Of a DNA stretch of 64,000 bases, positions 38,259 to 47,781 are shown in pieces. This DNA is from a bacterium. GTDB lineage: Bacteria; Bacillota; Bacilli; Lactobacillales; Streptococcaceae. The notes under the pieces were generated by a model that saw only the letters and a program-made list of their open reading frames with translations, was not told where the DNA came from and did not search any database. The stretch is from positions 97,284 through 161,283 of the forward strand of contig CAJNBV010000005.1 in the NCBI GenBank assembly GCA_905221095.1, given 5' to 3'. Numbering within the stretch: the first letter of the stretch is position 1; every line of letters starts with the position of its first letter. The translations under genes were made by a program, and so were the position numbers.

Positions 38259-40877
38259 TTACAATTTACCTTCTACCGCATCCAACAATTCTTGGATTTT
38301 AGTTTGGTTGCTTCCTCCTGCCATAGCCATGTCTGGTTTACCACCACCACGTCCATCGACGATTGGTGCTAATTCTTTGACAAGGTTCCCTGCATGAAGG
38401 TCATTTGTCTTGCTTGCTACAAGGACATTGACTTTGTCACCGATAGCAGCAACTAGGACAAGAAGATCAGAGTAATCTTTTTGTTTCCAATTGTCCGCAA
38501 AGGTACGAAGGGCACCGGCATCTGATACAGACACTTGACTAGCAATGTAACGGTGACCGTTGACTTCCTTAACATCCTTAAAGATGTCGCCTGCGGCTGC
38601 AGCTGCGGCTTTTTCTTTCAACTCAGCATTTTCTTTTTGAAGTTGACGAAGTTGTTCTTGAAGTCCTTCTACCTTGTGAGGTACTTCTTTAAGTTGAGGT
38701 GCTTTCAAGGTTGCTGCAACAGCTTTAAGAGCGTCTTCTTGTTCACGGTAGGCTTCAAAGGCTTCCTTACCAGTCACTGCCAAGATACGGCGAGTTCCTG
38801 ATCCGATACCTTCTTCTTTGACGATCTTGAAGAGACCAATCTCAGAAGTGTTACCAACGTGGGTACCACCACAAAGCTCGATAGAGTAGTCACCAATAGT
38901 AACAACACGGACTTCCTTACCATATTTCTCTCCAAAGAGGGCCATCGCTCCCATTTCTTTGGCAGTGTCAATATCCGTTTCAACTGTCTTCACTTCAAGA
39001 GCTTCCCAGATTTTTTCGTTGACTTGCTGTTCAATCGCACGCAATTCTTCAGCAGTTACTGCTTGGAAATGAGTAAAGTCAAAGCGAAGGAATTCTACTT
39101 CGTTAAGAGAACCTGCTTGTGTTGCGTGATTTCCAAGGATGTTGTGAAGGGCAGCGTGAAGCAAGTGAGTCGCAGTGTGGTTTTTCATGACACGGTGACG
39201 ACGATTAGTATCGATTGCCAAGGTATATTCTTGGTTCAAGGCAAGCGGTGCAAGGACGTCAACAGTGTGAAGAGCTTGTCCGTTCGGAGCTTTTTGAACA
39301 TTTGTCACAGTAGCCACGGCCTTACCTGACTCATCCAAGATTTGTCCGTGGTCAGCAACCTGTCCACCCATCTCAGCGTAGAATGGTGTTTCTGCAAAGA
39401 TAAGTGAGGCAGTTCCTTCAGATACAGCTTCTACTTCTGCATTGTCAGCCACGATAGCCACCAATTTAGAAGACAATTGTGATGCTTCATAGTTAAAGCG
39501 ACTTTCCACTGTGATGTTTTGGAGGGTTTCATTTTGCATACCCATTGAACCACCTTTAACAGCTGACGCACGCGCGCGTTCTTGCTGTTCTTTCATGGCT
39601 GCTTCAAAACCTTCACGGTCTACAGTCATACCAGCTTCTTCAGCGATTTCTTCAGTCAATTCAACTGGGAATCCATAAGTATCATAAAGTTTGAATACAT
39701 CTGAACCAGCGATAACCGATTGACCTTTTTCTTTCAAGTCAGCTACGATGCCTTGGGCAAAGTGTTGACCTGAGTGAAGGGTACGAGCAAATGACTCTTC
39801 TTCGCTCTTAACGATTTTTTCGATAAAGTCACGTTTTTCAAGCACTTCTGGGTAGTAGCTTTCCATGATTTTTCCAACAGTTGGAACGAGTTTGTAAAGG
39901 AAAGGCTCGTTGATACCCAATTTTTGACCATGCATTGAAGCACGACGGAGCAAACGACGAAGGACGTAACCACGACCTTCATTTCCTGGAAGGGCACCAT
40001 CACCGATAGCAAATGAGAGTGAACGGATGTGGTCAGCGATGACCTTGAAACTCATGTTGTCGCCATCTTGATCATAAACCTTACCAGACAACTTCTCAAC
40101 TTCACGAATGATCGGCATGAAGAGGTCTGTTTCAAAGTTTGTCTTAGCCCCTTGGATAACTGCCACCAAACGCTCCAAACCAGCGCCCGTATCAATGTTC
40201 TTATGTGGCAATTCCTTGTACTCGCTACGAGGAACAGCAGGATCTGCGTTAAATTGTGACAAAACGATGTTCCAGATTTCGATGTAACGATCGTTTTCGA
40301 TATCTTCTGCAAGCAGGCGAATACCGATATTTTCTGGGTCAAATGCCTCTCCACGGTCAAAGAAGATTTCTGTATCTGGTCCAGAAGGTCCCGCACCGAT
40401 TTCCCAGAAGTTGTCCTCAATTGGAATCAAGTGGCTTGGATCCACTCCTACTTCAATCCAGCGGTTGTAAGAATCTTTATCATCTGGATAGTAGGTCATA
40501 TAAAGTTTGTCAGCTGGGAAATCAAACCATTCAGGGCTTGTCAAAAGCTCATAAGCCCAAGTGATGGCTTCGTCACGGAAGTAATCACCGATAGAGAAAT
40601 TCCCCAACATTTCAAACATGGTATGGTGACGTGCAGTCTTCCCTACGTTTTCAATATCGTTGGTACGGATAGCCTTTTGGGCATTGGTAATACGTGGATT
40701 TTCAGGGATAATGGTCCCATCAAAGTATTTCTTAAGGGTTGCTACCCCAGAGTTGATCCACAAAAGTGTTGGATCATTTACAGGAACCAAACTTACTGAT
40801 GGTTCTACTGAGTGACCTTTAGTCGCCCAGAAATCAAGCCACATTTGGCGTACTTGTGCACTAGATAGTTGTTTCAT
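38259..40877 (-). CDS. alaS: Alanyl-tRNA synthetase
   Basis: An 872-residue class II synthetase charging tRNA-Ala. The N-terminal catalytic core (about 1-440) shows [11 protein letters not shown] and motif 2 [13 protein letters not shown]. The editing domain has [12 protein letters not shown] (about 563-574) and the zinc/CxxxH motif [14 protein letters not shown] (about 664), needed for removing mischarged Ser/Gly. The C-terminal oligomerisation and C-Ala region follows (about 730-872). It is second in a T-box regulated operon, 21 bases after the LURP-one-like gene. Confidence 0.98.
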   Translation of the reverse strand: MKQLSSAQVRQMWLDFWATKGHSVEPSVSLVPVNDPTLLWINSGVATLKKYFDGTIIPENPRITNAQKAIRTNDIENVGKTARHHTMFEMLGNFSIGDYFRDEAITWAYELLTSPEWFDFPADKLYMTYYPDDKDSYNRWIEVGVDPSHLIPIEDNFWEIGAGPSGPDTEIFFDRGEAFDPENIGIRLLAEDIENDRYIEIWNIVLSQFNADPAVPRSEYKELPHKNIDTGAGLERLVAVIQGAKTNFETDLFMPIIREVEKLSGKVYDQDGDNMSFKVIADHIRSLSFAIGDGALPGNEGRGYVLRRLLRRASMHGQKLGINEPFLYKLVPTVGKIMESYYPEVLEKRDFIEKIVKSEEESFARTLHSGQHFAQGIVADLKEKGQSVIAGSDVFKLYDTYGFPVELTEEIAEEAGMTVDREGFEAAMKEQQERARASAVKGGSMGMQNETLQNITVESRFNYEASQLSSKLVAIVADNAEVEAVSEGTASLIFAETPFYAEMGGQVADHGQILDESGKAVATVTNVQKAPNGQALHTVDVLAPLALNQEYTLAIDTNRRHRVMKNHTATHLLHAALHNILGNHATQAGSLNEVEFLRFDFTHFQAVTAEELRAIEQQVNEKIWEALEVKTVETDIDTAKEMGAMALFGEKYGKEVRVVTIGDYSIELCGGTHVGNTSEIGLFKIVKEEGIGSGTRRILAVTGKEAFEAYREQEDALKAVAATLKAPQLKEVPHKVEGLQEQLRQLQKENAELKEKAAAAAAGDIFKDVKEVNGHRYIASQVSVSDAGALRTFADNWKQKDYSDLLVLVAAIGDKVNVLVASKTNDLHAGNLVKELAPIVDGRGGGKPDMAMAGGSNQTKIQELLDAVEGKL

Positions 40878-40898
40878 ATTGTCTCCTTATTTACTTGT

Positions 40899-41384
40899 TT
40901 AATGTGATTGGCTTTCCAGCATTTCCACATAGTCAATCGCGACACAGAGGGAAATGACTAGGTCTGCATAAGCGTCCTCAAGGACTGTTACGTTATAAGT
41001 AGAGGTCAGATGGAAGAGTTCTTTCCTGATTTCTGCAATCAACTGATTGCGTTCATCCAACAATTTGAAATTCAAATCCCAAATATTGCCCTCGATACGA
41101 AGCCCCAGATTATCAAACTCATACTTATCTCGCCAGAAGGTCAACTTCTTACGAATGACAAAACTCGACCCGTCCTGAAGCTGAATCTCAAAACGAGGAA
41201 GTAGGGTCCAAATCTCCTTACTAATCTCACTGACTTGATGACCAGCTGCGTCATAGATGGTAAAAGTTTTGGGAATCTTAAAAAATGATCCCTCTACCTG
41301 ATAGGCGATTTCTCCCCTGTCATCCTTGATAGCAAAGCGCTCGCCTCCAAGACGAAACTTTTGTTTGACAAGAAATGTTTTCAT
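40899..41384 (-). CDS. LURP-one-related (YxjI-like) family protein
   Basis: A 161-residue protein of the tubby-like LURP-one/YxjI family. Visible features are the start MKTFLVKQKFRLGGERFAIK (GGAGG before it), repeated beta-strand pairs such as GSFFKIPKTFTIYDAAGHQV and RFEIQLQDGSSFVIRKKLTFW, and a final helix. No catalytic residues are known for the family. The longer open frame at its 5' end lies within the T-box leader and is rejected. Being the first gene behind a tRNA-Ala type T-box, its level follows alanine-tRNA charging together with alaS. Confidence 0.8.
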   Translation of the reverse strand: MKTFLVKQKFRLGGERFAIKDDRGEIAYQVEGSFFKIPKTFTIYDAAGHQVSEISKEIWTLLPRFEIQLQDGSSFVIRKKLTFWRDKYEFDNLGLRIEGNIWDLNFKLLDERNQLIAEIRKELFHLTSTYNVTVLEDAYADLVISLCVAIDYVEMLESQSH

Positions 41385-41578
41385 CAACACCTCCAAAAAA
41401 TCAAAAGACAAGTTCATATCACGAAGGGCGAAAAACCGCGGTACCACCTTCATTCAATGAACTTGTCATTCTCTTATTCTTATGCAATTGTATGATTGAG
41501 TAGCATGACTTCCTAGCTTAGATGGCTCGCAGCACCGCCATTTCTCTGGACTAAGATGATTGAAAATCAATTCTCAAC
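41385..41578 (-). promoter_or_regulatory. T-box leader (tRNA-Ala type) of the alaS operon
   Basis: The leader contains the T-box sequence AAGGTGGTACCGCGG (core 41448-41436 on the minus strand), an apical stem I element GGTGCTGCGAGCC, and a plausible GCT alanine specifier followed by A (41504-41502). The competing terminator is formed by GACAAGTTCAT/ATGAACTTGTC (arms 41467-41457 and 41417-41407) and a T stretch. Uncharged tRNA-Ala would stabilise the antiterminator. Confidence 0.9.
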
Positions 41579-41584
41579 TTTCTT

Positions 41585-41613
41585 ATTATATCGTTTTTTT
41601 AAGCTTGCGTCAA
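41585..41613 (-). promoter_or_regulatory. Promoter of the T-box/alaS operon
   Basis: TTGACG (41613-41608), an exact 17-base spacer and TATAAT (41590-41585): a strong sigma-70 type promoter. Confidence 0.9.
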
Positions 41614-41658
41614 CTGGAAATGATCCCCATTTAAATAACCCATTCCCTACATCTCTGC

Positions 41659-41910
41659 TTACTTTTTCAGGATATATTTTTTCTTACTGCCATTTTTCTT
41701 TTTCTCCCAACTTTTATCCCAAGTTTTCGAATTGCTAAAGATGGCTACGCAAATATTTGCAAATATAAAGTTTCCTATCACCAAATATATAGACTCAGTT
41801 GTTAGGTATTGTCGATCCAAACCATCCTTGAGATAAAATAGTATAAAAGTTTGCTGAACAGTCAAAAAGGTTGGCCAGAAACTTTTTTTGAAAAAAATAG
41901 ACAGTTTCAT
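41659..41910 (-). CDS. Small membrane protein of unknown function
   Basis: An 83-residue protein with a hydrophobic helix at about 8-28, a second at about 41-58, and a strongly basic C-terminal tail (KKKNGSKKKYILKK). The ribosome site is weak (AAAGCGG 8-9 bases before ATG 41910). It lies alone between the alaS promoter and the potD terminator. I recall a small hypothetical gene at this position in pneumococcus. No function can be inferred. Confidence 0.55.
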   Translation of the reverse strand: MKLSIFFKKSFWPTFLTVQQTFILFYLKDGLDRQYLTTESIYLVIGNFIFANICVAIFSNSKTWDKSWEKKKNGSKKKYILKK

Positions 41911-42012
41911 TATTTGTTACCGCTTTCTGTAAAGTTAAGCTTTGTATACTACTAGGCAAGAAAATAAGCAACTAGAATAGAAAAAGATATGGCTATAAAA
42001 GCTGACTTCTAT

Positions 42013-42041
42013 TAAAAAACGAACCAGCTGACTGATTCGTT
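42013..42041 (-). terminator. Terminator of murB-potABCD
   Basis: The 10-bp stem AACGAATCAG/CTGGTTCGTT (one G-U pair) is followed by TTTTTT on the minus strand, 16 bases after the potD stop. Confidence 0.9.
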
Positions 42042-42057
42042 TTCTTAAGTTCTACTC

Positions 42058-43128
42058 CTACTTCCGATACATTTTAAACTGTAGGAAGAGGTCGCTATAT
42101 TTGCCTGTCCATTTATGGTCAAATTTCTCATAAACTTCTAGGTGTTTCATGGTTTCAGCATCAGGATAGAAGGACTTGTCTTCTTTTTTCTCCTCTGGGA
42201 GTAGTTCCTTAGCTGGTAGGTTTGGTGTTGAATAGCCGACATACTCTGCATTTTTGAGAGCATTTTCAGGTTTCAACATAAAGTTGATAAAGGCATAGGC
42301 TGCGTCTTGGTTTTTGACTGTTTTGGGAATGACCATATTGTCAAACCAAAGGTTGCTGGCCTCTGTCGGTACCACATAGCGTAGATTTTCATTTTTTTCT
42401 AGCATTTGGCTGGCTTCACCAGAGAAGGTCACACCGATAGCCGCGTTGTTCTGAATCATGTAGCCCTTCATCTCGTCGGCAACGATTGCCTTGATATTTG
42501 GAGTCAACTTGTAGAGCTTATCCACTGTTTCTTCCAACTGCTGTGGATCCTTGGAGTTGAGGCTGTAGCCAAGCGAGTTAAGCCCTAGCCCCAATACCTC
42601 ACGCGCCCCATCAAAGAGCATAATAGAGTTCTTATACTCTGGCTTCCAGAGGTCATCCCAATGCTCAGGCGCCTCATCTACCATAGTTTCATTGTAGACA
42701 ATTCCTAATGTTCCCCAGAAGTAAGGGATAGAGAATTTATTGCCTGGGTCAAAGGATTGGTTGAGGAACTCTGGTCCGATATTTTCAAGACCTTCAAGTT
42801 TTGAATAGTCAAGCGGTACCAAGAGGTCTTCGTCCTTCATCTTGTTAATCATGTATTCACTTGGAATGGCAATATCGTAGGTCGTTCCACCCTGCTTGAT
42901 CTTGGTATACATGGCTTCGTTGGAGTCAAAGGTCTCGTACTGGACTTGGATGCCTGTTTCTTCTGTGAATTGCTCCAAGAGTTCGGGATCGATATAGTCT
43001 CCCCAGTTGTAGATAACCAGTTTTTGACTATCTCGGCTATTGATTTTGCTATCGAGATGCGTCGCAATTCCCCACAAGACCAGGATAATCGCTACAATTC
43101 CTGCTAAAAATGAATAGAGTTTTTTCAT
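42058..43128 (-). CDS. potD: Spermidine/putrescine-binding protein PotD
   Basis: A 356-residue extracytoplasmic polyamine-binding component. The N-terminal hydrophobic stretch (about 5-23) has no lipobox cysteine, so it is probably a signal peptide or anchor rather than a lipoprotein signal. The mature part starts with LVIYNWGDYIDPELL and shows YDIAIPSEYMI and FWGTLGIVYNE, typical of PotD/PotF. It shares an ATGA overlap with potC and is the last gene of murB-potABCD. Confidence 0.95.
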   Translation of the reverse strand: MKKLYSFLAGIVAIILVLWGIATHLDSKINSRDSQKLVIYNWGDYIDPELLEQFTEETGIQVQYETFDSNEAMYTKIKQGGTTYDIAIPSEYMINKMKDEDLLVPLDYSKLEGLENIGPEFLNQSFDPGNKFSIPYFWGTLGIVYNETMVDEAPEHWDDLWKPEYKNSIMLFDGAREVLGLGLNSLGYSLNSKDPQQLEETVDKLYKLTPNIKAIVADEMKGYMIQNNAAIGVTFSGEASQMLEKNENLRYVVPTEASNLWFDNMVIPKTVKNQDAAYAFINFMLKPENALKNAEYVGYSTPNLPAKELLPEEKKEDKSFYPDAETMKHLEVYEKFDHKWTGKYSDLFLQFKMYRK

Positions 43129-43898
43129 GCTTGCTCCTCCTTCTCACGTGAGATAAAGTAATATCCAACAACTAGGATAATACTAAAGAGAAAGACAAGG
43201 GCAGACAGGGCATTGATTTCTAGCGAAATCCCCTTACGAGCACGAGAGTAAATCTCGACTGACAAGGTTGAGAAGCCATTTCCCGTTACAAAGAAGGTCA
43301 CGGCAAAGTCATCTAGCGAATAGGTAAAGGCCATGAAGTAACCTGCAATGATGGAAGGTGTCAAGTAAGGAAGCATGATTTCCTTGAACATCTGAAATTG
43401 ACTGGCACCAAGGTCATAGGCCGCATGAATCATGTCGCCGTTCATTTCCTTGAGACGAGGCAAAACCATCAAGACCACGATAGGAATGGAGAAGGCCACG
43501 TGGCTAGAAAGAACTGTCAAAAAGCCAAGTGAAAACTTGAGTTGGGTAAAGAGAATCAAGAAGCTGGCACCAATCATAACGTCAGGCGCAACCATGAGGA
43601 TATTATTGAGTGAAAGAAAGGCTTCTTGGTATTTCTTACGAGACTGGTAGATGTAAATGGCACCGAAAGTCCCGATAATGGTCGCAATCAAGGCTGACAG
43701 GAAGGCCAAGAAAAAGGTCTGTGTCACAATCAACATGAGACGACCATCGCCAAACATGGTTTTAAAATGGCTCAAGCTAAAGCCTGTAAAGCTGTTCATG
43801 TCGTTGCCTGCATTAAAGGCATAACCAATAAGGTAAAAGATAGGCAGGTAGAGGACAAGAAAGACCAGTCCTAGATAAAGATTGGCAAATTTTTTCAT
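43125..43898 (-). CDS. potC: Spermidine/putrescine ABC transporter permease PotC
   Basis: A 257-residue permease with six predicted helices and the ABC-binding EAA loop (AAYDLGASQFQMFKEIMLPYL region, about 165-185; consensus shown in part). Start [13 protein letters not shown] after AAGGAG; the upstream nine codons overlap potB. It pairs with PotB to form the membrane channel. Confidence 0.95.
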   Translation of the reverse strand: MKKFANLYLGLVFLVLYLPIFYLIGYAFNAGNDMNSFTGFSLSHFKTMFGDGRLMLIVTQTFFLAFLSALIATIIGTFGAIYIYQSRKKYQEAFLSLNNILMVAPDVMIGASFLILFTQLKFSLGFLTVLSSHVAFSIPIVVLMVLPRLKEMNGDMIHAAYDLGASQFQMFKEIMLPYLTPSIIAGYFMAFTYSLDDFAVTFFVTGNGFSTLSVEIYSRARKGISLEINALSALVFLFSIILVVGYYFISREKEEQA

Positions 43899-44701
43899 CG
43901 TTCTCTCCTTTCCTTGGTCACCCACATGGTGATGAACATGGTCAGGATGAGAATCACACCGATGGTTGAACCCATACCGTAGTTGTCATTGGTCAGGAAG
44001 TTCTGCTCAATGGCTGTCCCCAAGGTGATAACGCGGTTCCCACCAATCAAACGGGTCAGCATGAAGAGACTCAAACTTGGGATAAAGACCGACTGAACCC
44101 CACTTCTCACTCCATTCATCGATAGAGGGAAGATAACATGACGGAAAGTCTCCCACTTGGTCGCACCAAGGTCATAACTGGCATTGATGAGGTTGTTATC
44201 CATATCATCCAAGACATTGAAAATCGGCAAAATCATAAAGGGAAGCTCGATGTAGCTTGCGACAAAGATAAAGGAGAAATCGGTAAAGAGCAACTGTTGC
44301 GAACCGATTCCGATGAATTCCAAAAATTGGTTAATAGAGCCATTTTGACCAAAAATCCCGATAAAGGCATAGGCCTTGAGGAGCAAATTGATCCAGGTTG
44401 GCAGAATAATCAGCATGAGCCAGAGTTGACGATGCTTGAGACGGGTCAAAAAGAGGGCTGTTGGATAGCTGATAAGGAGGGTTACAAAGGTCACAATCCC
44501 TGCATAAAGTACTGAGTTGAAACTCATTTTGAGGTAGGTCAAGTTTTGTGACGCAAAGTAAGATTTATAGTTTTCTAAACTGAACTGGCCTTCAATATTG
44601 AAAAAGGATTGACCGAAAATCAAGACCAAGGGTGCGAGAACAAAGAGGGCAATCCAGAGCATGTAGGGCACGACAAAGAGTTTAGAGCTTGTTTTCTTCA
44701 T
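43895..44701 (-). CDS. potB: Spermidine/putrescine ABC transporter permease PotB
   Basis: A 268-residue permease with six helices and the EAA loop [20 protein letters not shown] (about 180-199). ATG 44701 follows GAGGAGG, within the end of potA. Four bases overlap with potC. It partners PotC and the ATPase PotA. Confidence 0.95.
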   Translation of the reverse strand: MKKTSSKLFVVPYMLWIALFVLAPLVLIFGQSFFNIEGQFSLENYKSYFASQNLTYLKMSFNSVLYAGIVTFVTLLISYPTALFLTRLKHRQLWLMLIILPTWINLLLKAYAFIGIFGQNGSINQFLEFIGIGSQQLLFTDFSFIFVASYIELPFMILPIFNVLDDMDNNLINASYDLGATKWETFRHVIFPLSMNGVRSGVQSVFIPSLSLFMLTRLIGGNRVITLGTAIEQNFLTNDNYGMGSTIGVILILTMFITMWVTKERRER

Positions 44702-45839
44702 CTCTTTCCTCCTCGATTGCATTGATCAGACCTGCTTCTTGCTCTTCGATTTCCACGTATTCTTCGATACGAGCATCGAACTCTTCTTCGGTTTCGTTGA
44801 GGCGCATGATATGGATGTCTTCTGGCTCAAAGTCCAAACCGATTTCCTCACCAACAATGGCCTTACGAGTTGAGTGGATCATCCATTCGTTTCCAAGTTC
44901 GTCATAGGCGATAATTTCATAGTGAACCCCACGGAATAGTTGGGTATCGACCTTAACTTGGAGCTTGCCTTCTTCAGGAAGGGTAATCCTCAAGTCCTCT
45001 GGACGAATCACGACTTCGACTGGTTCATTTGGCTTCATCCCCCCATCGACCGCTTCAAAGCGTTTGCCGTTAAACTCAACTAAGTAGTCCTCAATCATGG
45101 TTCCTGGCAAGATATTTGACTCACCGATAAAGGTGGCAACAAAGTGGTTAATCGGCTCATCGTAGATGTCCACAGGTGTTCCTGATTGGACAATTTCGCC
45201 ATCATTCATAACGAAAATCCAGTCACTCATGGCAAGGGCTTCTTCCTGATCGTGAGTAACAAAGACAAAGGTAATGCCCAATCGTTGTTGCAGTTCACGC
45301 AGTTCGTACTGCATGTCTGTTCGCAATTTCAAGTCCAGCGCTGACAAGGGCTCGTCCAGCAAGACCACACGGGGTTGATTGATGATGGCGCGGGCAATGG
45401 CTACACGCTGACGTTGTCCTCCAGAAAGTTTGCGGATGGAACGTTTTTCATAACCTTCCAACTGAACCATCTTGAGAACTTCTGCTACACGCTGCTCGAT
45501 TTCTTTCTTGTCAATTTTACGCAAGCGGAGTGGAAAGGCAACATTTTCAAACACATTCATATGTGGAAACAAGGCATAGGATTGGAAGACCGTATGGACG
45601 TCTCGCTTGTTGGTTGGGATGTCATTGATACGGACACCGTCTAGCATGATATCTCCTGTCGTCGCATCCAGTAAACCTGCAATAATATTTAGGATAGTTG
45701 ATTTCCCTGAACCAGATGCGCCTAGAAGGGTGTAAAATTTCCCTTCTTCCAACTCAAAGTTGATGTCTTTGAGAACCTTGGTGTTGCTGTCTTCAAAAAC
45801 TTTAGAGACGTTTTTGAATTCGATAATTGGTTTTTTCAA
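44682..45839 (-). CDS. potA: Spermidine/putrescine ABC transporter ATPase PotA
   Basis: A 385-residue ATPase with a C-terminal TOBE regulatory region. Walker A is GASGSGKST (about 37-45), the signature LSGGQRQRV, Walker [13 protein letters not shown] and the switch His VTHDQEEAL. The start codon is TTG 45839, with GAAGGA about 12 bases away; an ATG six bases upstream is out of frame. The C-terminus is very acidic. A long structured-looking gap (45840-45998) separates it from murB. Confidence 0.93.
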   Translation of the reverse strand: MKKPIIEFKNVSKVFEDSNTKVLKDINFELEEGKFYTLLGASGSGKSTILNIIAGLLDATTGDIMLDGVRINDIPTNKRDVHTVFQSYALFPHMNVFENVAFPLRLRKIDKKEIEQRVAEVLKMVQLEGYEKRSIRKLSGGQRQRVAIARAIINQPRVVLLDEPLSALDLKLRTDMQYELRELQQRLGITFVFVTHDQEEALAMSDWIFVMNDGEIVQSGTPVDIYDEPINHFVATFIGESNILPGTMIEDYLVEFNGKRFEAVDGGMKPNEPVEVVIRPEDLRITLPEEGKLQVKVDTQLFRGVHYEIIAYDELGNEWMIHSTRKAIVGEEIGLDFEPEDIHIMRLNETEEEFDARIEEYVEIEEQEAGLINAIEEERDEENKL

Positions 45840-45998
45840 TTGGCATAAATTCCTTCTTTTTCATAGATTAACAGATCAGGGCTCTGTCAGGCCGCTACTA
45901 CCTCTTGCAGGGAGTAAAACCACCTGCATACATCTTCGCTACCGATAGGCTTTCACCCCCTTTCCATGACATAGCAGCAGCTTTTCAACTACAGCTTC
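45840..45998 (-). other. Structured-looking murB-potA inter-gene leader, unassigned
   Basis: These 159 bases are richer in G and C than the usual gaps here and contain several short inverted repeats, for example TGCAGG/CCTGCA (45929-45904 region) and ACAGA/TCTGT near 45885-45870. I cannot match it to any riboswitch I know. It includes the 24-codon ORF at 45898-45972. Confidence 0.35.
45898..45972 (-). CDS. Possible 24-residue leader peptide between murB and potA
   Basis: ATG 45972 opens a 24-codon frame ending at TAG 45900-45898: it begins MSWKGGESLSVAKMYA and ends GGFTPCKR. No good SD is seen in front of the ATG. It lies in the inter-gene region directly upstream of the polyamine ATPase gene. 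It may be a regulatory upstream ORF or chance. Confidence 0.25.
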   Translation of the reverse strand: MSWKGGESLSVAKMYAGGFTPCKR

Positions 45999-46904
45999 CT
46001 ACTTGCTTTCACCCAAGATACGAACTTCTCTCTCAAGTGTAATACCTGAGTGCTCCTTGACTTTTTCAATCACAGACTCAATCAAGTCCTCGTAATCTTT
46101 GGCCGTTCCGTCTGCGACATTGATCATAAACCCTGCGTGCTTTTCTGACACTTCTACGCCACCGATACGATAGCCTTTCAAGCCAGCTTCTGAAATCAAC
46201 TGACCTGCAAAATGCCCTACTGGACGTTTAAAGACTGAACCACATGATGGATATTCTAAAGGTTGCTTGAGTTCACGTAGATGCGTCAAGCGATCCATTT
46301 CTTGCTTAATAACCTGATGGCTTCCTGGAGCAAGGGCAAATTTGGCTGACAAGACAATTGCACCAGACTCCTGAATGGCTGAATGGCGGTAACCAAAAGC
46401 CAAATCTTTGGCAGACAGAGTCTCGATTTCTCCATCCTTGGTCAAGACCTTACAAGACTGTAAGATATGGGCAATCTCGCCACCATAGGCACCCGCATTC
46501 ATAAAGACAGCGCCACCGACGCTCCCTGGAATACCGCAAGCAAACTCAAAGCCAGTCAAACTATGACGAAGGGCAATACGAGTTGTCTCAATCAAGTTGG
46601 CTCCTGCTTCTGCTTCAATGGTATAGCCATCAACGGAAACGTTATTGAGCTTGTCACACAAGATGACAAATCCACGAATCCCGCCATCACGAACGATGAT
46701 ATTGCTGGCATTTCCAAGAACCATCCAAGGGATATTTTCTTGGTTGGCAAATTTCACAACGCGCGCCAATTCAAAACGATTTCGCGGAAAGACCAGATAA
46801 TCAGCCTCTCCACCTACTTTTGTATAACTATAGCTATGCAAGGGTTCCTTAAAACGGATATCAATTCCTTCTAAGATTTCAAGCATTTTTTCTCTTACAG
46901 ACAT
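45999..46904 (-). CDS. murB: UDP-N-acetylenolpyruvoylglucosamine reductase
   Basis: A 301-residue FAD enzyme completing UDP-MurNAc synthesis for peptidoglycan. FAD-binding features are [16 protein letters not shown] (about 27-42), [12 protein letters not shown] and [21 protein letters not shown] (about 121-141; first 20 shown). The catalytic Ser sits in [10 protein letters not shown] (about 230). It is the short type II-like form usual in Firmicutes. It heads murB-potABCD, an arrangement shared with pneumococcus. Confidence 0.96.
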   Translation of the reverse strand: MSVREKMLEILEGIDIRFKEPLHSYSYTKVGGEADYLVFPRNRFELARVVKFANQENIPWMVLGNASNIIVRDGGIRGFVILCDKLNNVSVDGYTIEAEAGANLIETTRIALRHSLTGFEFACGIPGSVGGAVFMNAGAYGGEIAHILQSCKVLTKDGEIETLSAKDLAFGYRHSAIQESGAIVLSAKFALAPGSHQVIKQEMDRLTHLRELKQPLEYPSCGSVFKRPVGHFAGQLISEAGLKGYRIGGVEVSEKHAGFMINVADGTAKDYEDLIESVIEKVKEHSGITLEREVRILGESK

Positions 46905-46933
46905 GTCACTCTTCCTTTTACAAAATTCATCCC

Positions 46934-46939
46934 ATTATA
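46934..46939 (-). promoter_or_regulatory. Extended -10 promoter of murB-potABCD
   Basis: TGGTATAAT (extended -10) lies 29 bases upstream of the murB ATG; the -35 is poor. Confidence 0.65.
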
Positions 46940-46989
46940 CCATTTTTAAGACCATTTGACGACCATAAAAAGACCTTGTTTGGATTTTG

Positions 46990-47024
46990 CATAAGAAAAA
47001 GAGGTTCCCCCCTTTTTTCTTATG
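46990..47024. terminator. Hairpin at the end of the YhfC-like gene
   Basis: A long stem CATAAGAAAAA / TTTTTCTTATG with a G/C-rich loop covers the stop codon at 47022-47020. On the minus strand it lacks a good trailing T run; on the plus strand it is followed by ATTTTTT. Confidence 0.45.
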
Positions 47025-47772
47025 ATTTTTTGCAAAAGATTGCCTTGGTTCCATAGGCAACCAGAACAAGTTCAAGTGCTAGGATTACTTCCACCAAGAC
47101 TGGATTTGTCAACCAACCTACTTGGGCTAGAGATGGTGCCAGGTCAAAGAAGGCATGTAGTCCATAGGCCACTAGGAGATAAATCCATTTCTTCTTGCGA
47201 ACAGCTTGGTAAACCCAAACTGTCAACAGCAATTGGAATCCTAGAGCCAAAATCCGTTCAAAACCAAGCAAATAAATCTGCCAGACAGACAGCGACTGAA
47301 TGGTTTTTAACATATTTTCAGACAGCAATTGCATAACCTGTGGATTTTGCGTTTGAACTGCTGAGAGAACGATGTAGAGATTAATCAAACTAGTAAGGCC
47401 CAGGAAAATCAACTCCAAGCCACCATGCCCCAATCCATAGGCCAAGGTGTCTGCCTTTTCCAAACTTCTCTTTTTCTCCAACCATTTGAAGAAAACAAGA
47501 CGAGCAGTTTCCTCAAAAAGGGCGGCCATGGCTAGTCCATAGATGATGTAGAGAAGCGGATTGTCTTGCAAGAGGGCAATACTACCGTCTTTTTGAGGAT
47601 GCAAAACCAAGATATGCACCAGTTTTTCTAAAATCTGTGAAGAGACAAAGAAGGCGACAGCCCCCAAGCCCAAAACAGCTAGATTAATCTGGTATTTCTT
47701 TTTGGCATACCAAATGCTTCCTAGCAAGAAAGCTAGCAAAAGCACCGTGGTAATGATAATATGAATGGTCAT
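47020..47772 (-). CDS. YhfC-family intramembrane metalloprotease-like protein
   Basis: A 250-residue polytopic protein with about seven hydrophobic helices. The family motif pattern is present: an EExxR-type ALFEETARLVFFKW (about 84-97), GLGHGGLELIFLGL (about 112-125, His and Glu), and LHAFFDLAPSL near the C-terminus. This resembles CAAX-type (Abi) membrane proteases such as YhfC. The substrate is unknown. It lies 9 bases after alsD, in one operon. Confidence 0.8.
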   Translation of the reverse strand: MTIHIIITTVLLLAFLLGSIWYAKKKYQINLAVLGLGAVAFFVSSQILEKLVHILVLHPQKDGSIALLQDNPLLYIIYGLAMAALFEETARLVFFKWLEKKRSLEKADTLAYGLGHGGLELIFLGLTSLINLYIVLSAVQTQNPQVMQLLSENMLKTIQSLSVWQIYLLGFERILALGFQLLLTVWVYQAVRKKKWIYLLVAYGLHAFFDLAPSLAQVGWLTNPVLVEVILALELVLVAYGTKAIFCKKS

Positions 47773-47781
47773 TTTCTTCTC

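Noticed and set aside
45840..45998. Known riboswitch (FMN, cobalamin, THF, yybP-ykoY) in the murB-potA gap
   Set aside because: The GGGGGTGAAAGCC stretch faintly recalls FMN or cobalamin leaders, but the other conserved blocks are missing.
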